This document shows positions 42,084 to 50,851 of a stretch of DNA of 64,000 nt, piece by piece (the first letter of the stretch is position 1; the number at the start of each line of letters is the position of its first letter). The notes beneath the pieces were generated by a model, which saw only the letters and a list, made by a program, of their open reading frames with translations, searched no databases and had not been told where the DNA came from. The stretch lies in contig DUNO01000002.1 of assembly GCA_012839295.1 (NCBI GenBank), positions 40,569-104,568 of the forward strand, in the 5' to 3' direction. The DNA comes from Clostridiales bacterium. GTDB taxonomy: Bacteria > Bacillota > Clostridia > Lachnospirales > Lachnospiraceae. Made by a program: the position numbers and the translations under genes.

Positions 42084-43850
42084 TTACATTCTTTCCGGTG
42101 CCTCAAAGCCCAACAGGTCGATACACTGGAGTAAAAGCTCCTGCACCAGGGTAATTAATGCGATCCAGGAGGCCTGCTTCACTTTATCCTCCTCCGTAAT
42201 GATCTTGGTGTCATGGTAAAAGCTATTAAAAGCATTTGCCAGGTCATAGATAAATGCACAGATCCTATGGGGTGCAATCTCTTCATAGGCTGTACGCAGC
42301 ATCTCATTAAACTTTGTAACCTCCAGCATCAATGCCTGCTCCGCCTGGGAAGCCGCCGGAATAATGGCAGCCATATCAAAGCTCGGATTCAATTCCTTAT
42401 ATTTGGCTAAAATTGATTTGATTCTTACAATAGTATAGAGGATATAAGGCCCTGTATCACCTTCAAAGGAAGTGAACCGGTCGACATCAAAGATATAGTC
42501 CTTGGATACCTGGTTGGACAGGTCGCCGTACTTAATTGCAGCGAGCCCCACCTGTGATGCAATAATCCGGGCTTCCTCTTCCTCCATGCTGCGGTTTTCC
42601 ATAATCTTGCGGAATACCTCGTCATTTACGTTATTGATCAGGTTCTCAAGGCGCATTACACCGCCTTCCCTTGTCTTAAAGGGCTTTCCGTCCTTGCCGT
42701 TCATTGTACCAAAGCCGATATGGGTAAGCTCCGTATCCTCTCCCACCAGCTTCGTCTTTCTTGCACAGCGGAAAACAGTTTCAAAATACAGCTCCTGACG
42801 CTTGTCCGTAATATAGATGATCCTGTCAGGTGCAAACAGCTTCATACGCTCAACAATAGTCGCAAGATCCGTCGTATTATACAGGGTAGCCCCATCCGAC
42901 TTAAGAATCATGCAGGGGGGAATTTCCCTCGTATCAGCCTCCTCCTTAACATCAACGACTAATGCCCCATCAGAAATACGGGTATAATTATTCTCCTTAA
43001 AATACTCTATCATCTCAGGAATATAGGGCTGGGCGTCACTTTCCTTTTTCCACAGGTCAAAGGATACATTCAGGGTCTTATATATCTTCATCAGATCAGT
43101 TACAGATACATTAAGCATATGGTTCCAAATAGCAGTATAACCCCTATGCCCGTTCTGGAGCTGGTACGTAATATTCTTTGCTTCCTCCCTAAAATCCGGA
43201 TTCGCCTTCGAGTACTCGCTGGCAGCCGGGTAAATCTCCTCCAGCTCTGAGATTGTAAAAGGAGCTTCTGCCGGATATTCTCCCTCATAGCCCTCATCAA
43301 AATATACTAATTCCGGTTTACGCCGCTTTAGCTCCAAAATGATTAGTCCCATCTGGGTTCCCCAATCCCCCAGGTGTGCATCGCCGATCACATTGTTTCC
43401 ATAATAACGGAGAATACGCTTGATGCTTTCCCCGATTACAGCGGAGCGAAGATGTCCTACGTGGAGGGGCTTCGCAATATTGGGGCCGCCATAATCAATT
43501 ATGATGGTCTTCGGGGCTGCTTCCTTCCCGCAGCCAAAATGCTCCTCATTTTTCATCTGGTTTAAATAATCCGCAAGATATCCGTCACTGACTGTAATAT
43601 TAATAAACCCTGGCATAATTGCCGAGACTTCTTTAAAGGTCGGACTTTCCTTAAGGGATGCGGAGATCCCCTCCGCAATTTTAATTGGTGCGGTTTTATA
43701 TTGTTTTGCAGCCGCCAATGCACCATTACACTGGTATTGGCATAAATCAGGCCGGTTTGAAATGGTCACCATCCCATACTTTTCTTCAAAACCCTGCTGC
43801 ACAAAGGCCTGTTTTACCTCTTCGGCAATCAGTTCAATTATTGTCTTCAT
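42084..43850 (-). CDS. argS: Arginyl-tRNA synthetase
   Basis: Class I synthetase charging tRNA-Arg. The 588-residue protein (ATG 43850 behind GGAG) has an N-terminal additional domain, the HIGH-type motif GPNIAKPLHVGHLRSAVIGE, and the KMSK-region replacement MNGKDGKPFKTREGGVMRL, with an alpha-helical anticodon-binding DALR domain at the end (DRFTSFEGDTGPYILYTIVR onward). The leader contains strong hairpins but I see no T-box sequence. Confidence 0.96.
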   Translation of the reverse strand: MKTIIELIAEEVKQAFVQQGFEEKYGMVTISNRPDLCQYQCNGALAAAKQYKTAPIKIAEGISASLKESPTFKEVSAIMPGFINITVSDGYLADYLNQMKNEEHFGCGKEAAPKTIIIDYGGPNIAKPLHVGHLRSAVIGESIKRILRYYGNNVIGDAHLGDWGTQMGLIILELKRRKPELVYFDEGYEGEYPAEAPFTISELEEIYPAASEYSKANPDFREEAKNITYQLQNGHRGYTAIWNHMLNVSVTDLMKIYKTLNVSFDLWKKESDAQPYIPEMIEYFKENNYTRISDGALVVDVKEEADTREIPPCMILKSDGATLYNTTDLATIVERMKLFAPDRIIYITDKRQELYFETVFRCARKTKLVGEDTELTHIGFGTMNGKDGKPFKTREGGVMRLENLINNVNDEVFRKIMENRSMEEEEARIIASQVGLAAIKYGDLSNQVSKDYIFDVDRFTSFEGDTGPYILYTIVRIKSILAKYKELNPSFDMAAIIPAASQAEQALMLEVTKFNEMLRTAYEEIAPHRICAFIYDLANAFNSFYHDTKIITEEDKVKQASWIALITLVQELLLQCIDLLGFEAPERM

Positions 43851-43854
43851 GTCT

Positions 43855-43992
43855 AACTCCATTCCGCCGCCCAGGCGGCACAATTCATCCTAAGATTCAC
43901 CTTAAGGCCCACCCCAGGCTGTATCCTTGGATGAACCTTAAGATGAATCTTAACTTACACATTACTTTATCATAGAAATTTTGGCTTGTCAT
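43855..43992 (-). promoter_or_regulatory. argS promoter and hairpin leader
   Basis: Minus-strand promoter ATGACA (43987-43992), 17-base spacer, TAAAGT (43964-43969). The leader then forms a long stem (AAGATTCATCTTAAGG with CCTTAAGGTGAATCTT, 43892-43951) and a GCCGCCTGGGCGGC hairpin directly before the ribosome site GGAATGGAG. Confidence 0.6.
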
Positions 43993-44034
43993 CATATAAG
44001 AGTAAATTTTTCGCAAAAAAGCCATAAAGCGCTA

Positions 44035-44160
44035 ATGTCCAAAAGGAAAACAGCGAACCTGACATTCTATACCGTAGCAGGTATTGCCGCCCTCGTCGTT
44101 TTTGGTGTTACCAATTATCTGGGTCAAATATGCTATGCAATGAAACCTTTATCCTTTTAG
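44035..44160 (+). CDS. Possible 41-residue membrane peptide or gene remnant
   Basis: A 42-codon frame, MSKRKTANLTFYTVAGIAAL then VVFGVTNYLGQICYAMKPLSF, with one membrane-like segment. No good ribosome binding site precedes the ATG, so it may be a remnant of a larger membrane protein rather than a live gene. It ends 42 bases before the secreted protein gene. Confidence 0.3.
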   Translation: MSKRKTANLTFYTVAGIAALVVFGVTNYLGQICYAMKPLSF

Positions 44161-44202
44161 CGTCGTCACATCCTATATATCCAAATTATAGGAGGAGTTA
44201 TA

Positions 44203-44799
44203 ATGAAACGATATATCGCATTATTTATTTTATTGGTTAGCGTATTGGTATTTACCGGCCGTGACACGGCAGTACCTAATCCCGACAGTGATACAGATAA
44301 AGAAAATGACATTACTGGTCCGTGTGGCATAATGGATGGAGAAATAACACCAAAAGGGAATATATCTGTAGAATCCCCCTCTGTTAAATTGGACTTAGTA
44401 AGTGCGGAATATCGTGCAATGTGGAAGGAACGCTATAATTATGATACACCAATGCTTATCGATAACTTGGCTGACTTGACAGATTTCCTCAAAAACCACC
44501 CTGTACAGCTATCAAGCGTGGATGCTTTACAACAAAACTATAATGATGAATTTTTCACGCATAGCGTTGTATATGCATATGTAGAAAGTGAAGGCAGTGG
44601 TTCAATTAAACTTATGGCAAAGAGCGCGGAACTCAATAGGGATAAACTAAAACTTTATATGGAGCGTATCGTCCCACAAGCGGGCACTGCCGATATGGCA
44701 GCCTTGGTATGTCTATTTGGTATTAGCAGGGATGATAATAAAAGTGCAAAATCTGTAGAGGGTATCGTAGAGTGCATAACATTAGAAGAAAGCCACTAA
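44203..44799 (+). CDS. Secreted or membrane-tethered protein, unknown function
   Basis: A 198-residue protein behind AGGAGG. The N-terminus is a signal sequence (KRYIALFILLVSVLVFTG) that looks like a lipoprotein signal, but the lipobox cysteine position holds Arg (VFTG-R; codon CGT, one change from TGT). The mature part is acidic with NYDTPMLIDNLADLTDFLKNHP and a C-terminal region SAKSVEGIVECITLEESH. No family recognised. It is a plus-strand singleton. Confidence 0.7.
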   Translation: MKRYIALFILLVSVLVFTGRDTAVPNPDSDTDKENDITGPCGIMDGEITPKGNISVESPSVKLDLVSAEYRAMWKERYNYDTPMLIDNLADLTDFLKNHPVQLSSVDALQQNYNDEFFTHSVVYAYVESEGSGSIKLMAKSAELNRDKLKLYMERIVPQAGTADMAALVCLFGISRDDNKSAKSVEGIVECITLEESH

Positions 44800-44934
44800 C
44801 CTCCAATTCGTATAAAAAGATACAGGGCGTTTTTGATGCTAATCAATAAAAATATTATTAATTTAAAATAAATACTATTATTTTCATAAATTATCAAAAA
44901 AATGGTTTTATCATTATGCCCCCTACAAAAAATC

Positions 44935-44966
44935 AAGGGCTGTAATAAACAGCCCCCGACCATAAA
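44935..44966 (-). terminator. Terminator after the pspC-like gene
   Basis: On the minus strand GGGGCTG pairs with CAGCCC and is followed by TTGATTTTTTG, 13 bases past the PspC-domain gene's stop. Confidence 0.8.
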
Positions 44967-44978
44967 ATACTATATTAA

Positions 44979-45164
44979 TTATCTTTGTTCCGGTATTACA
45001 ATTGCAGCTATAATATAAGCTAATACACCGAATCCGGCAGTTAACGAAAGCACAACCCATAATAAACGGATTATAGTCGGATCAACATTGATGTATTCAG
45101 CAACACCTGCGCAAACCCCACAAATCATCCTGTTATTTGACCTATATAATTTTTTTGGTTCCAT
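44979..45164 (-). CDS. PspC-domain membrane protein
   Basis: A 61-residue protein that is almost entirely a PspC domain: KKLYRSNNRMICGVCAGVAEYINVDPTIIRLLWVVLSLTAGFGVLAYIIAAIVIP. One membrane helix region closes the chain. PspC domains take part in envelope stress sensing. It is the last gene of the PadR-DUF1700-DUF4097-PspC operon. Confidence 0.93.
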   Translation of the reverse strand: MEPKKLYRSNNRMICGVCAGVAEYINVDPTIIRLLWVVLSLTAGFGVLAYIIAAIVIPEQR

Positions 45165-45224
45165 AATATTATCTCCCTTCTTAAATCTATTATAACCGTA
45201 TCTATTTATTATAATAACTCTTTT

Positions 45225-46064
45225 CTACTGAAAATCAACAGTAATATTACCAATTGAACAGTCTAATAGCAAACTATTTCCAGCTTCATTTTCGATTGAT
45301 TTCTTTTCATTATGGTAGCTTTTTCCATTAATGGTGACATTACCGATGTCGGAACTGATATCATAGGAATAATCCTTTACATCCCCTTCCAAATCCAATT
45401 CTATACGGCCTACATCACAGCTTATGTCATTCTCGCCCAACAGGATTCCTTCTACCTTCACATGGCCTACGTCACACTTCAAGGTTATCCCATTCAGTTC
45501 CACGTCCTTAAGAACCATCTCCCCGGCCCCTACACGGTATTCGGATTCCTTATCCATCCTGATCCGGTCTGCCGTCAGTCTGCCCGCATCTACGGAGAGT
45601 TTTCCCTGTACCGCATCAATAGAATCAATGCGGACATCGCCGGCACCGACATTGATATCAAAAGCTTCTGCCTTAAAGCCCTCAGGAACCGTGATTATAA
45701 TCTCCGGATTATACATCCTGTTCCAACGCCTGATATTGCCGAGGGAAATGTCTAAGCCAAGTATTCCCCTGCTGACATATGGATCCTCCTTAATATACCA
45801 GGTTCCATTTTCCACATAGGATTCCAGGCTGTTCTCCACCAGATGGGTGGCATTAATGGAAAACTCCTCCCCATGCTTAATGATAACCTTGCCATATCCT
45901 ACCTGCAGATCAATACTTTCTACGGCCTGATAGGTCTCCTGTAGAGAAGCTTCTGCTAAGGTTTCGGACCTGCTTCCGACTACAAATGCAATCCCAAGCA
46001 CGGCAATTCCAAATCCCAATGCCATTAACGCAATTCCTATCCATACCTTTGTAAATGTCCTCAT
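45225..46064 (-). CDS. DUF4097 beta-helix-type envelope protein
   Basis: A 279-residue protein with an N-terminal membrane helix (VWIGIALMALGFGIAVLGIAFVVGS, about 6-30) and an extracytoplasmic DUF4097/DUF4098 domain of repeated short strands, e.g. FDINVGAGDVRIDSI, LSVDAGRLTADRI, YRVGAGEMVLKDV, LKCDVGHVKVEGI, ISCDVGRIELDL and ISSDIGNVTINGK. Related domains occur in LiaX-like envelope-stress proteins. It overlaps the DUF1700 gene by four bases. Confidence 0.88.
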   Translation of the reverse strand: MRTFTKVWIGIALMALGFGIAVLGIAFVVGSRSETLAEASLQETYQAVESIDLQVGYGKVIIKHGEEFSINATHLVENSLESYVENGTWYIKEDPYVSRGILGLDISLGNIRRWNRMYNPEIIITVPEGFKAEAFDINVGAGDVRIDSIDAVQGKLSVDAGRLTADRIRMDKESEYRVGAGEMVLKDVELNGITLKCDVGHVKVEGILLGENDISCDVGRIELDLEGDVKDYSYDISSDIGNVTINGKSYHNEKKSIENEAGNSLLLDCSIGNITVDFQ

Positions 46065-46942
46065 GCCATTGCCCTCCTATTCTTAAACGGAAGCTTACAC
46101 AGATTAACAAAACCATTGATTAAGACAGGCAGTACCCTCTTACACACAAAGCCGACGGCTATGGTCATCATCATGCCGATTCCCACGCAGACAAGCCCTC
46201 CGCCCAGCATTAACAAGCCATAGAATGGAGTTGCCAATTCCGCCAGGCCTGCTACGAATAATACAAGACCTGCCCCTATAAGGGATATCCCCGCCACACC
46301 GAAGCCAAAGAGAACCCCGACTACCGCCACAATCACGCCGATTGCCACACCAAGCACCGTAAGTAGGATGGGCAGCCAGATCGGGGAGGTTATAACTGCC
46401 AGCAGTATGAGCAGCACATTGCCGGAGCTGTTTTTCCCTTTCCCGTCACCTGTATAAGAAGAACCTCCGGCAGTACTTGAATTCTGATAGCCGGTGTAAT
46501 TATTCCCTTCCTGATAACTACTGCCCCCATGGTTGCCTGAGCTATTATAGTTGCCATTGCCACTATAGTTTCTATTGTTATCATTATATTTGTTATTGCT
46601 GTTATAATAGGTTTGGCCGGTACCGCCTTGACCTGTCCGTCCCTGACCCGAAGGATTATTCCCTGTCTTTGTGATCTCAAATTCACTGCCGATGGTTTCC
46701 TGATAGCCCTTTTCCGTAAAGAATCCTTTGTCTTCCCTCTCAGCTGCATTTTCACCCAAGTCAGACTTAATAATTGCTGCTACCTTTTCAGGTGAGCCGA
46801 GTTCCTTCACAATTTCCTCTTCCTGCTCTTCCCCTGCATCATCGAAATATCCGTTATAGTACTGAAGCGCCTCATTTCTTTCTTCCAAAGGGATATCCAA
46901 CAATAAGCTTTCGAGTTCCTTCATGAATTCTAGCCTTGTCAT
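46061..46942 (-). CDS. DUF1700 (HAAS) membrane protein
   Basis: A 293-residue protein. The N-terminal 70 residues are the DUF1700/HAAS signalling domain (FMKELESLLLDIPLEERNEALQYYNGYFDDAGEEQEEEIVKELGSPEKVAAIIKSDL). A Gly/Asn/Ser/Tyr-rich linker follows (about 95-165), then three to four membrane helices. Such proteins are regularly co-encoded with a PadR regulator and probably act as its membrane partner or anti-factor. It starts immediately after the PadR stop codon. Confidence 0.88.
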   Translation of the reverse strand: MTRLEFMKELESLLLDIPLEERNEALQYYNGYFDDAGEEQEEEIVKELGSPEKVAAIIKSDLGENAAEREDKGFFTEKGYQETIGSEFEITKTGNNPSGQGRTGQGGTGQTYYNSNNKYNDNNRNYSGNGNYNSSGNHGGSSYQEGNNYTGYQNSSTAGGSSYTGDGKGKNSSGNVLLILLAVITSPIWLPILLTVLGVAIGVIVAVVGVLFGFGVAGISLIGAGLVLFVAGLAELATPFYGLLMLGGGLVCVGIGMMMTIAVGFVCKRVLPVLINGFVNLCKLPFKNRRAMA

Positions 46943-47260
46943 CTACTTCACTCCTTCAAAAATAATATTTATTTTCCTGTAGTAAATCTCCCACTCCTGG
47001 AAATATAGCTTTAGCTGGGCCATGCCCTTGTCAGTTATCTTATAATATCTGCGGTTCCTGCCGCCAAACTCCAGGTCGTAAACCTCCAGGCAGTCTTCCT
47101 TCTGCAGCCTGCGCAGCACCGGATATAAAGTAGATTCCGATACCTCAATCGCCTGTCGGACATCCTGCGTTATCTTATAGCCATAGGTTCCTTCCGGCTC
47201 CTTTGAGACAACTGCGAGTACGATTGCATCAAGCAATGCTGAACCGGTATTAAACACCAT
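46943..47260 (-). CDS. PadR-family regulator of the envelope operon
   Basis: A 105-residue winged-helix protein beginning MVFNTGSALLDAIVLAVVSKEPEGTYGYKI, with AAGGAGAG ahead of the ATG at 47260; an upstream in-frame reading to 47326 is rejected. VSESTLYPVLRRLQKEDCLEVYD is the DNA-recognition region and GGRNRRYYKITDKGMAQL the wing. It heads the padR-DUF1700-DUF4097-pspC operon and likely represses it. Confidence 0.92.
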   Translation of the reverse strand: MVFNTGSALLDAIVLAVVSKEPEGTYGYKITQDVRQAIEVSESTLYPVLRRLQKEDCLEVYDLEFGGRNRRYYKITDKGMAQLKLYFQEWEIYYRKINIIFEGVK

Positions 47261-47344
47261 ACAATCAACTCTCCTTTCAATTTTGGGAAAGGAGTGCATT
47301 CTCCTTTCATACCTTTTCTGATGCAATATTGTTTTGTTGATAAT

Positions 47345-47373
47345 ACTATATACCGTATAATATTATATGTCAA
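47345..47373 (-). promoter_or_regulatory. Promoter and likely operator of the PadR envelope operon
   Basis: TTGACA (47368-47373), 17-base spacer, TATAGT (47345-47350). The spacer and -10 form an imperfect palindrome (AATATTATACGGTATATAGTATT in two halves around ACGG), a suitable PadR site. Confidence 0.75.
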
Positions 47374-47540
47374 TACGTATATTTAATTTCTAATTATTTT
47401 CTAAGAAATTAAGATTACGGTTTTGATAATCTATGTAATGCCTGCTGTCTGCTGACTTTTATATAATAACGATTAAGTTTCTGTTTCTTCTTCAAATATT
47501 ATTTATTCTTTATAATTAACCTTTTTATAATTAGTATGAC

Positions 47541-47702
47541 TGAGGTTTAGGCTGTGAGGTAAATCTGAGTGCCTATCTATCCACCTGGGCTTGCCTTTAA
47601 CATCCCATGATCGCCAAGTGCAGGCAATCACGGGAAGCCCGGTCTGCGCCCAGATGGATAGATAGGCACTCAGATTCACCGCGTTAGTATAAAGAAGCCT
47701 TT
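47541..47702 (-). repeat. Structured palindromic element, copy 2 (inverted orientation)
   Basis: Same element as at 11269-11430, reverse-complemented. The outer arms are CTGAGTGCCTATCTATCCA-type sequences, different from copies 1 and 3 but almost perfectly complementary to each other (about 30 of 32 positions). Core blocks GCAGACCGGGC and GATGTTAAAGGCAAGCCC are conserved. It lies in the 710-base gap between padR and the copper sensor kinase; the rest of that gap holds two hairpins (47883-47914 and 47925-47968) and AT-rich sequence, no gene. Confidence 0.85.
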
Positions 47703-47921
47703 TGCCGGGCGGATCATATATATTAAGTTGATAAAGAATTTATAATCTGCCCACTGCTTTCAATGGATGCCATATATAAGGACCCATACTCATTTGTTAA
47801 GCTGATATTTATATAAATATTGGAGACTCTGGGTAGCGGAAAATAGATATGCAAAAATGGAAATAGATATAATAATAGAAATACCCCCCTTCTGTTTGGA
47901 ACAAAAGGAGGGGAAAATGTT

Positions 47922-47970
47922 ACTAAAGCCTCTAAACCGATGTAACTATTACCCGGTTTGGAGGCTTTGT
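47922..47970. terminator. Hairpin after the copper sensor kinase
   Basis: AAAGCCTCTAAACC pairs with GGTTTGGAGGCTTT. The T-run GTTTTATT lies on the plus-strand side, while the minus-strand side has only AGTAACATTTTCC, so termination for the kinase gene (minus) is probable but not optimal. Confidence 0.5.
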
Positions 47971-47971
47971 T

Positions 47972-49363
47972 TTATTCCTTCGGCAGGGTTACCGTAAACT
48001 CGGTTCCCTCCCCCAGGATACTTTGGACGGATATCCTTCCGCCATGTGCTTCTATGATCGCCTTGACAATCGTCAGGCCGATGCCGGCGCCTCCGGTTGC
48101 CCGGTTACGGGATTTATCTGCCCGGTAAAAGCGCTCAAAGATGTAGGGAAGCTCCTCCTCCGGGATTCCAATGCCCGTATCCTTGACCCTAAAGCCCACC
48201 GTATCCCTGGTTTCAAAAATGTTAAACTGGATCCTTGCCCCGTCCTTTGAATATTTGATTGCATTGGAAAGAAGATTGACGACAACCTGCTTTAGCCGGT
48301 CCTCGTCTGCCAGAAGCTCATGATGCTCTCCCTGCAATATGATCTCCAGATGCTTGTTTTCAAGCTCTGCCCCAAAGCTTTGTATGGTTTTCGAAAGTAA
48401 CAGGTGCAAATCCACCCGCTGTTTGTGAAGCTTCAGGTTCCCGCCCTCTATTTTCGCCAGGCGTTCCAGGTCACCTACCAGCTTTCCGATACGCCTGACC
48501 TCTTCATTACAGCTCTCAAGGCGCTCTGGTGACGCCTCCCAGATCCCTTCCGTCATGGCCTCAAGATAGGACTGTAGGATTGTAATCGGCGTCCTTAGCT
48601 CGTGTGCCACATCCTCCGTCAGCTGCTTTCGCAACTTCTCTAAGGTTTCCAGGGATGCTGCCAGGTGATTAATGGATTCCTCTAACAGCCCCAGCTCTGC
48701 TGCATTGCTTTCTTGTGCTAACCGGACTCCGTAGTTACCGTCAGCAATCTGCTTTGTGGCTTCTACAGTCTTAAGGATCGGCCTGCTGATCCTTTTTGCT
48801 AATAAATGCCCAACCAGCACAGCAACGACCAAGGATACCAAGCCGACACTGAACAGTATCCTATTCAGGGAATGAATGAACTGGAAATCATTTTCGTTCA
48901 GGAAAAAGGGGCCAAAGGCGCTGATGCTGATATGTCCAACCACCTTGCCGTCCTTTACCAGGGGGTAATTTTTTGACGTAAATTCCCCGTTTAGCTGAGG
49001 ATACTCAATCTTCATACGGTTTGCTATCTCGTCCATGATCTGGTTACATAGTTTCATGTCATGGGACTGAGCATCCCATATGATTACCCCCTGCTTATCG
49101 TATACCTTTACGATATAGCCCTCGTAAAGTGCGTACATTCCTGTTGCGTGGACAAAATCCGTATCCCACTGATCCGTGAACTGGGTATACTGCTGGCTGA
49201 TCGTGGAGGTTATAATCTGCGCCTCAAGCTCCTGCTGCTTTGACACATAGGAGGTAAACTGCCGGTTAATAAAGATATTGGCAAGAAGGCTGACCACTGC
49301 AATGGTCAGCAATACGATAACCAATATTGTGGTAGATAATTGTGTCTTAAGGCTCTGCTTCAA
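47972..49363 (-). CDS. Sensor histidine kinase of the copper module
   Basis: A 463-residue membrane kinase: TM1 about 11-33, an extracytoplasmic sensor of about 130 residues, TM2 about 166-188, HAMP about 189-241, HisKA with phospho-His at about 254 (TEDVAHELRTPITILQSYLE), and an HATPase with NLLSNAIKYSKDGA, DTGIGIPEEELPYIFERFYRADKSRNRATGGAGIGLTIVK. It directly follows its response regulator. Position after CopA suggests it senses copper or envelope damage; the ligand is inferred. Confidence 0.93.
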   Translation of the reverse strand: MKQSLKTQLSTTILVIVLLTIAVVSLLANIFINRQFTSYVSKQQELEAQIITSTISQQYTQFTDQWDTDFVHATGMYALYEGYIVKVYDKQGVIIWDAQSHDMKLCNQIMDEIANRMKIEYPQLNGEFTSKNYPLVKDGKVVGHISISAFGPFFLNENDFQFIHSLNRILFSVGLVSLVVAVLVGHLLAKRISRPILKTVEATKQIADGNYGVRLAQESNAAELGLLEESINHLAASLETLEKLRKQLTEDVAHELRTPITILQSYLEAMTEGIWEASPERLESCNEEVRRIGKLVGDLERLAKIEGGNLKLHKQRVDLHLLLSKTIQSFGAELENKHLEIILQGEHHELLADEDRLKQVVVNLLSNAIKYSKDGARIQFNIFETRDTVGFRVKDTGIGIPEEELPYIFERFYRADKSRNRATGGAGIGLTIVKAIIEAHGGRISVQSILGEGTEFTVTLPKE

Positions 49364-50059
49364 TTACTCACCCCCAAATTTATAGCCGACTCCATGGATC
49401 GTTTTAACATAGACAGGATTTCTTGGGTCTGTCTCAATTTTCTGCCTTAAATTCTTGATGTGGCTGTCGATGGTCCTGTCAAAGCCTTCAAATCCCATGC
49501 CTAGGGCTGAGGTTATCAGCTCATCCCTCGTAAAGACCTTATTTGGATATCTGGCCAGGGTTGCCAGAAGTTTAAATTCATTCGGTGTTAATTTCACTTC
49601 CTCCGACTGCTTGAGGATGGTATGGTTGCCAAAATCCACGGTCAAATCTCCATCCCGGTAGGCTTTTCTCGTTACGGACAGGACATCATCACCTGACCTG
49701 CGCATTACTGCTTCCATCCTTGCATGGAGCGCTTTTAAGCTAAAGGGCTTTGTAATATAATCGTCAGCCCCTATGCCAAGTCCTGTGAGCATATCCGCCT
49801 CGTCTGATTTTGCTGTCAGCATGATAATGGGGACACGGGATCTTTTGCGCAGTTCAAGGCATACCTCCTCCCCCGACAGCTCCGGCAGCATAAGGTCAAG
49901 CAAAACCATGGAAATATCCTCCCGGTCGAATAATTCCAATGCTTTTTTCCCGTCCATTGCGGGCACCACTAGAAAGCCCTTGCTTTCCAAAAAGGATTTT
50001 ACCACGCTTAATATTTTTTCCTCATCTTCAACAACTAATATCTTCTTCCCCTGGTTCAT
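49364..50059 (-). CDS. OmpR-family response regulator of the copper module
   Basis: A 231-residue regulator with a receiver domain (phospho-acceptor Asp about 55 in MVLLDLMLPELSGEE, the switch Thr in IIMLTAKSD, Lys in YITKPFS) and a C-terminal winged helix (HTILKQSEEVKLTPNEFKLLATLARYPNKVFTRDELI, then DRTIDSHIKNLRQKIE). It is encoded one base ahead of its kinase and after the lipoprotein gene. Confidence 0.95.
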   Translation of the reverse strand: MNQGKKILVVEDEEKILSVVKSFLESKGFLVVPAMDGKKALELFDREDISMVLLDLMLPELSGEEVCLELRKRSRVPIIMLTAKSDEADMLTGLGIGADDYITKPFSLKALHARMEAVMRRSGDDVLSVTRKAYRDGDLTVDFGNHTILKQSEEVKLTPNEFKLLATLARYPNKVFTRDELITSALGMGFEGFDRTIDSHIKNLRQKIETDPRNPVYVKTIHGVGYKFGGE

Positions 50060-50074
50060 CTCCCACCTCCGGGT

Positions 50075-50770
50075 CTATCTGGACGGCTCAGGCTGCCCAT
50101 CCAGGTCAAAGGGCTTTAGAAATTTGCCTACCTTCACCTTTTTCCCGCTATGGTCCATGGTCTCTACCTGGGCAAATACCCAGCCATCCACCTTGGAGGG
50201 ATCAACACCGGCCTCGATGAGGATATCCGGAGCCAATACGAACACAATATCCTTATCATTGGTTTTCATGTCTTTTGCCCATTCAAACATATTGCCGCCG
50301 GATAATTCCACGCCATAATGGTCTAAGGCGGTGTGGTAGCTGATATTATAACGATACAGCTTCACGATCTGCTCATAGGAGCTGAGGGGCGTTGCCTCGC
50401 CGGAATAGGTGATAGCATCATCCCCCAGCTCTGTTCCCAGGATCAGTTCGTCACCCACCAGAATCCCTTGCGGCAGCTTATCCACATCAAGTCCCGCAGC
50501 AATAAAGGGCTGTGCTTTTACCGCCAGCTGTACGTCATTTGAGGTTGTTTTACTATAGTCCTTGCTCCAGAGGAAGCTGGCAGCTCCGTCCGGTGCAGTT
50601 AAGGACCACCCTCCAAACCCGGTATCCTCCGTAACCTGGCCACCCAGACGGTTTACTACCGCATCAAAGGACTTTATGGAGCCATCCCCTATGACGTCCA
50701 GCTTGCCGCAGGCGGTAAGACCAAGGATTGCAGCGATAGATAGTGCTGATAATAATATTTTTTTGACCAT
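50075..50770 (-). CDS. Lipoprotein of the copper module
   Basis: A 231-residue protein with a lipobox (LGLTAC, Cys about 21), so it should be anchored outside the membrane. The mature domain has no recognised motif; segments DDAITYSGEATPLSSYEQIVKLYRYNISYHTALDHYGVEL and VFVLAPDILIEAGVDPSKVDGWVFAQVETM suggest a globular alpha/beta fold. Its place between copA and the regulator implies a role in copper sensing or handling, by inference only. Confidence 0.78.
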   Translation of the reverse strand: MVKKILLSALSIAAILGLTACGKLDVIGDGSIKSFDAVVNRLGGQVTEDTGFGGWSLTAPDGAASFLWSKDYSKTTSNDVQLAVKAQPFIAAGLDVDKLPQGILVGDELILGTELGDDAITYSGEATPLSSYEQIVKLYRYNISYHTALDHYGVELSGGNMFEWAKDMKTNDKDIVFVLAPDILIEAGVDPSKVDGWVFAQVETMDHSGKKVKVGKFLKPFDLDGQPEPSR

Positions 50771-50851
50771 TAGCAACTCTCCTACTTAAGTTATTTTATA
50801 TGGGTGCCTCCATGTGCCGGAAGAATCCTGCCTGCAGGCACCTGTTTTATG

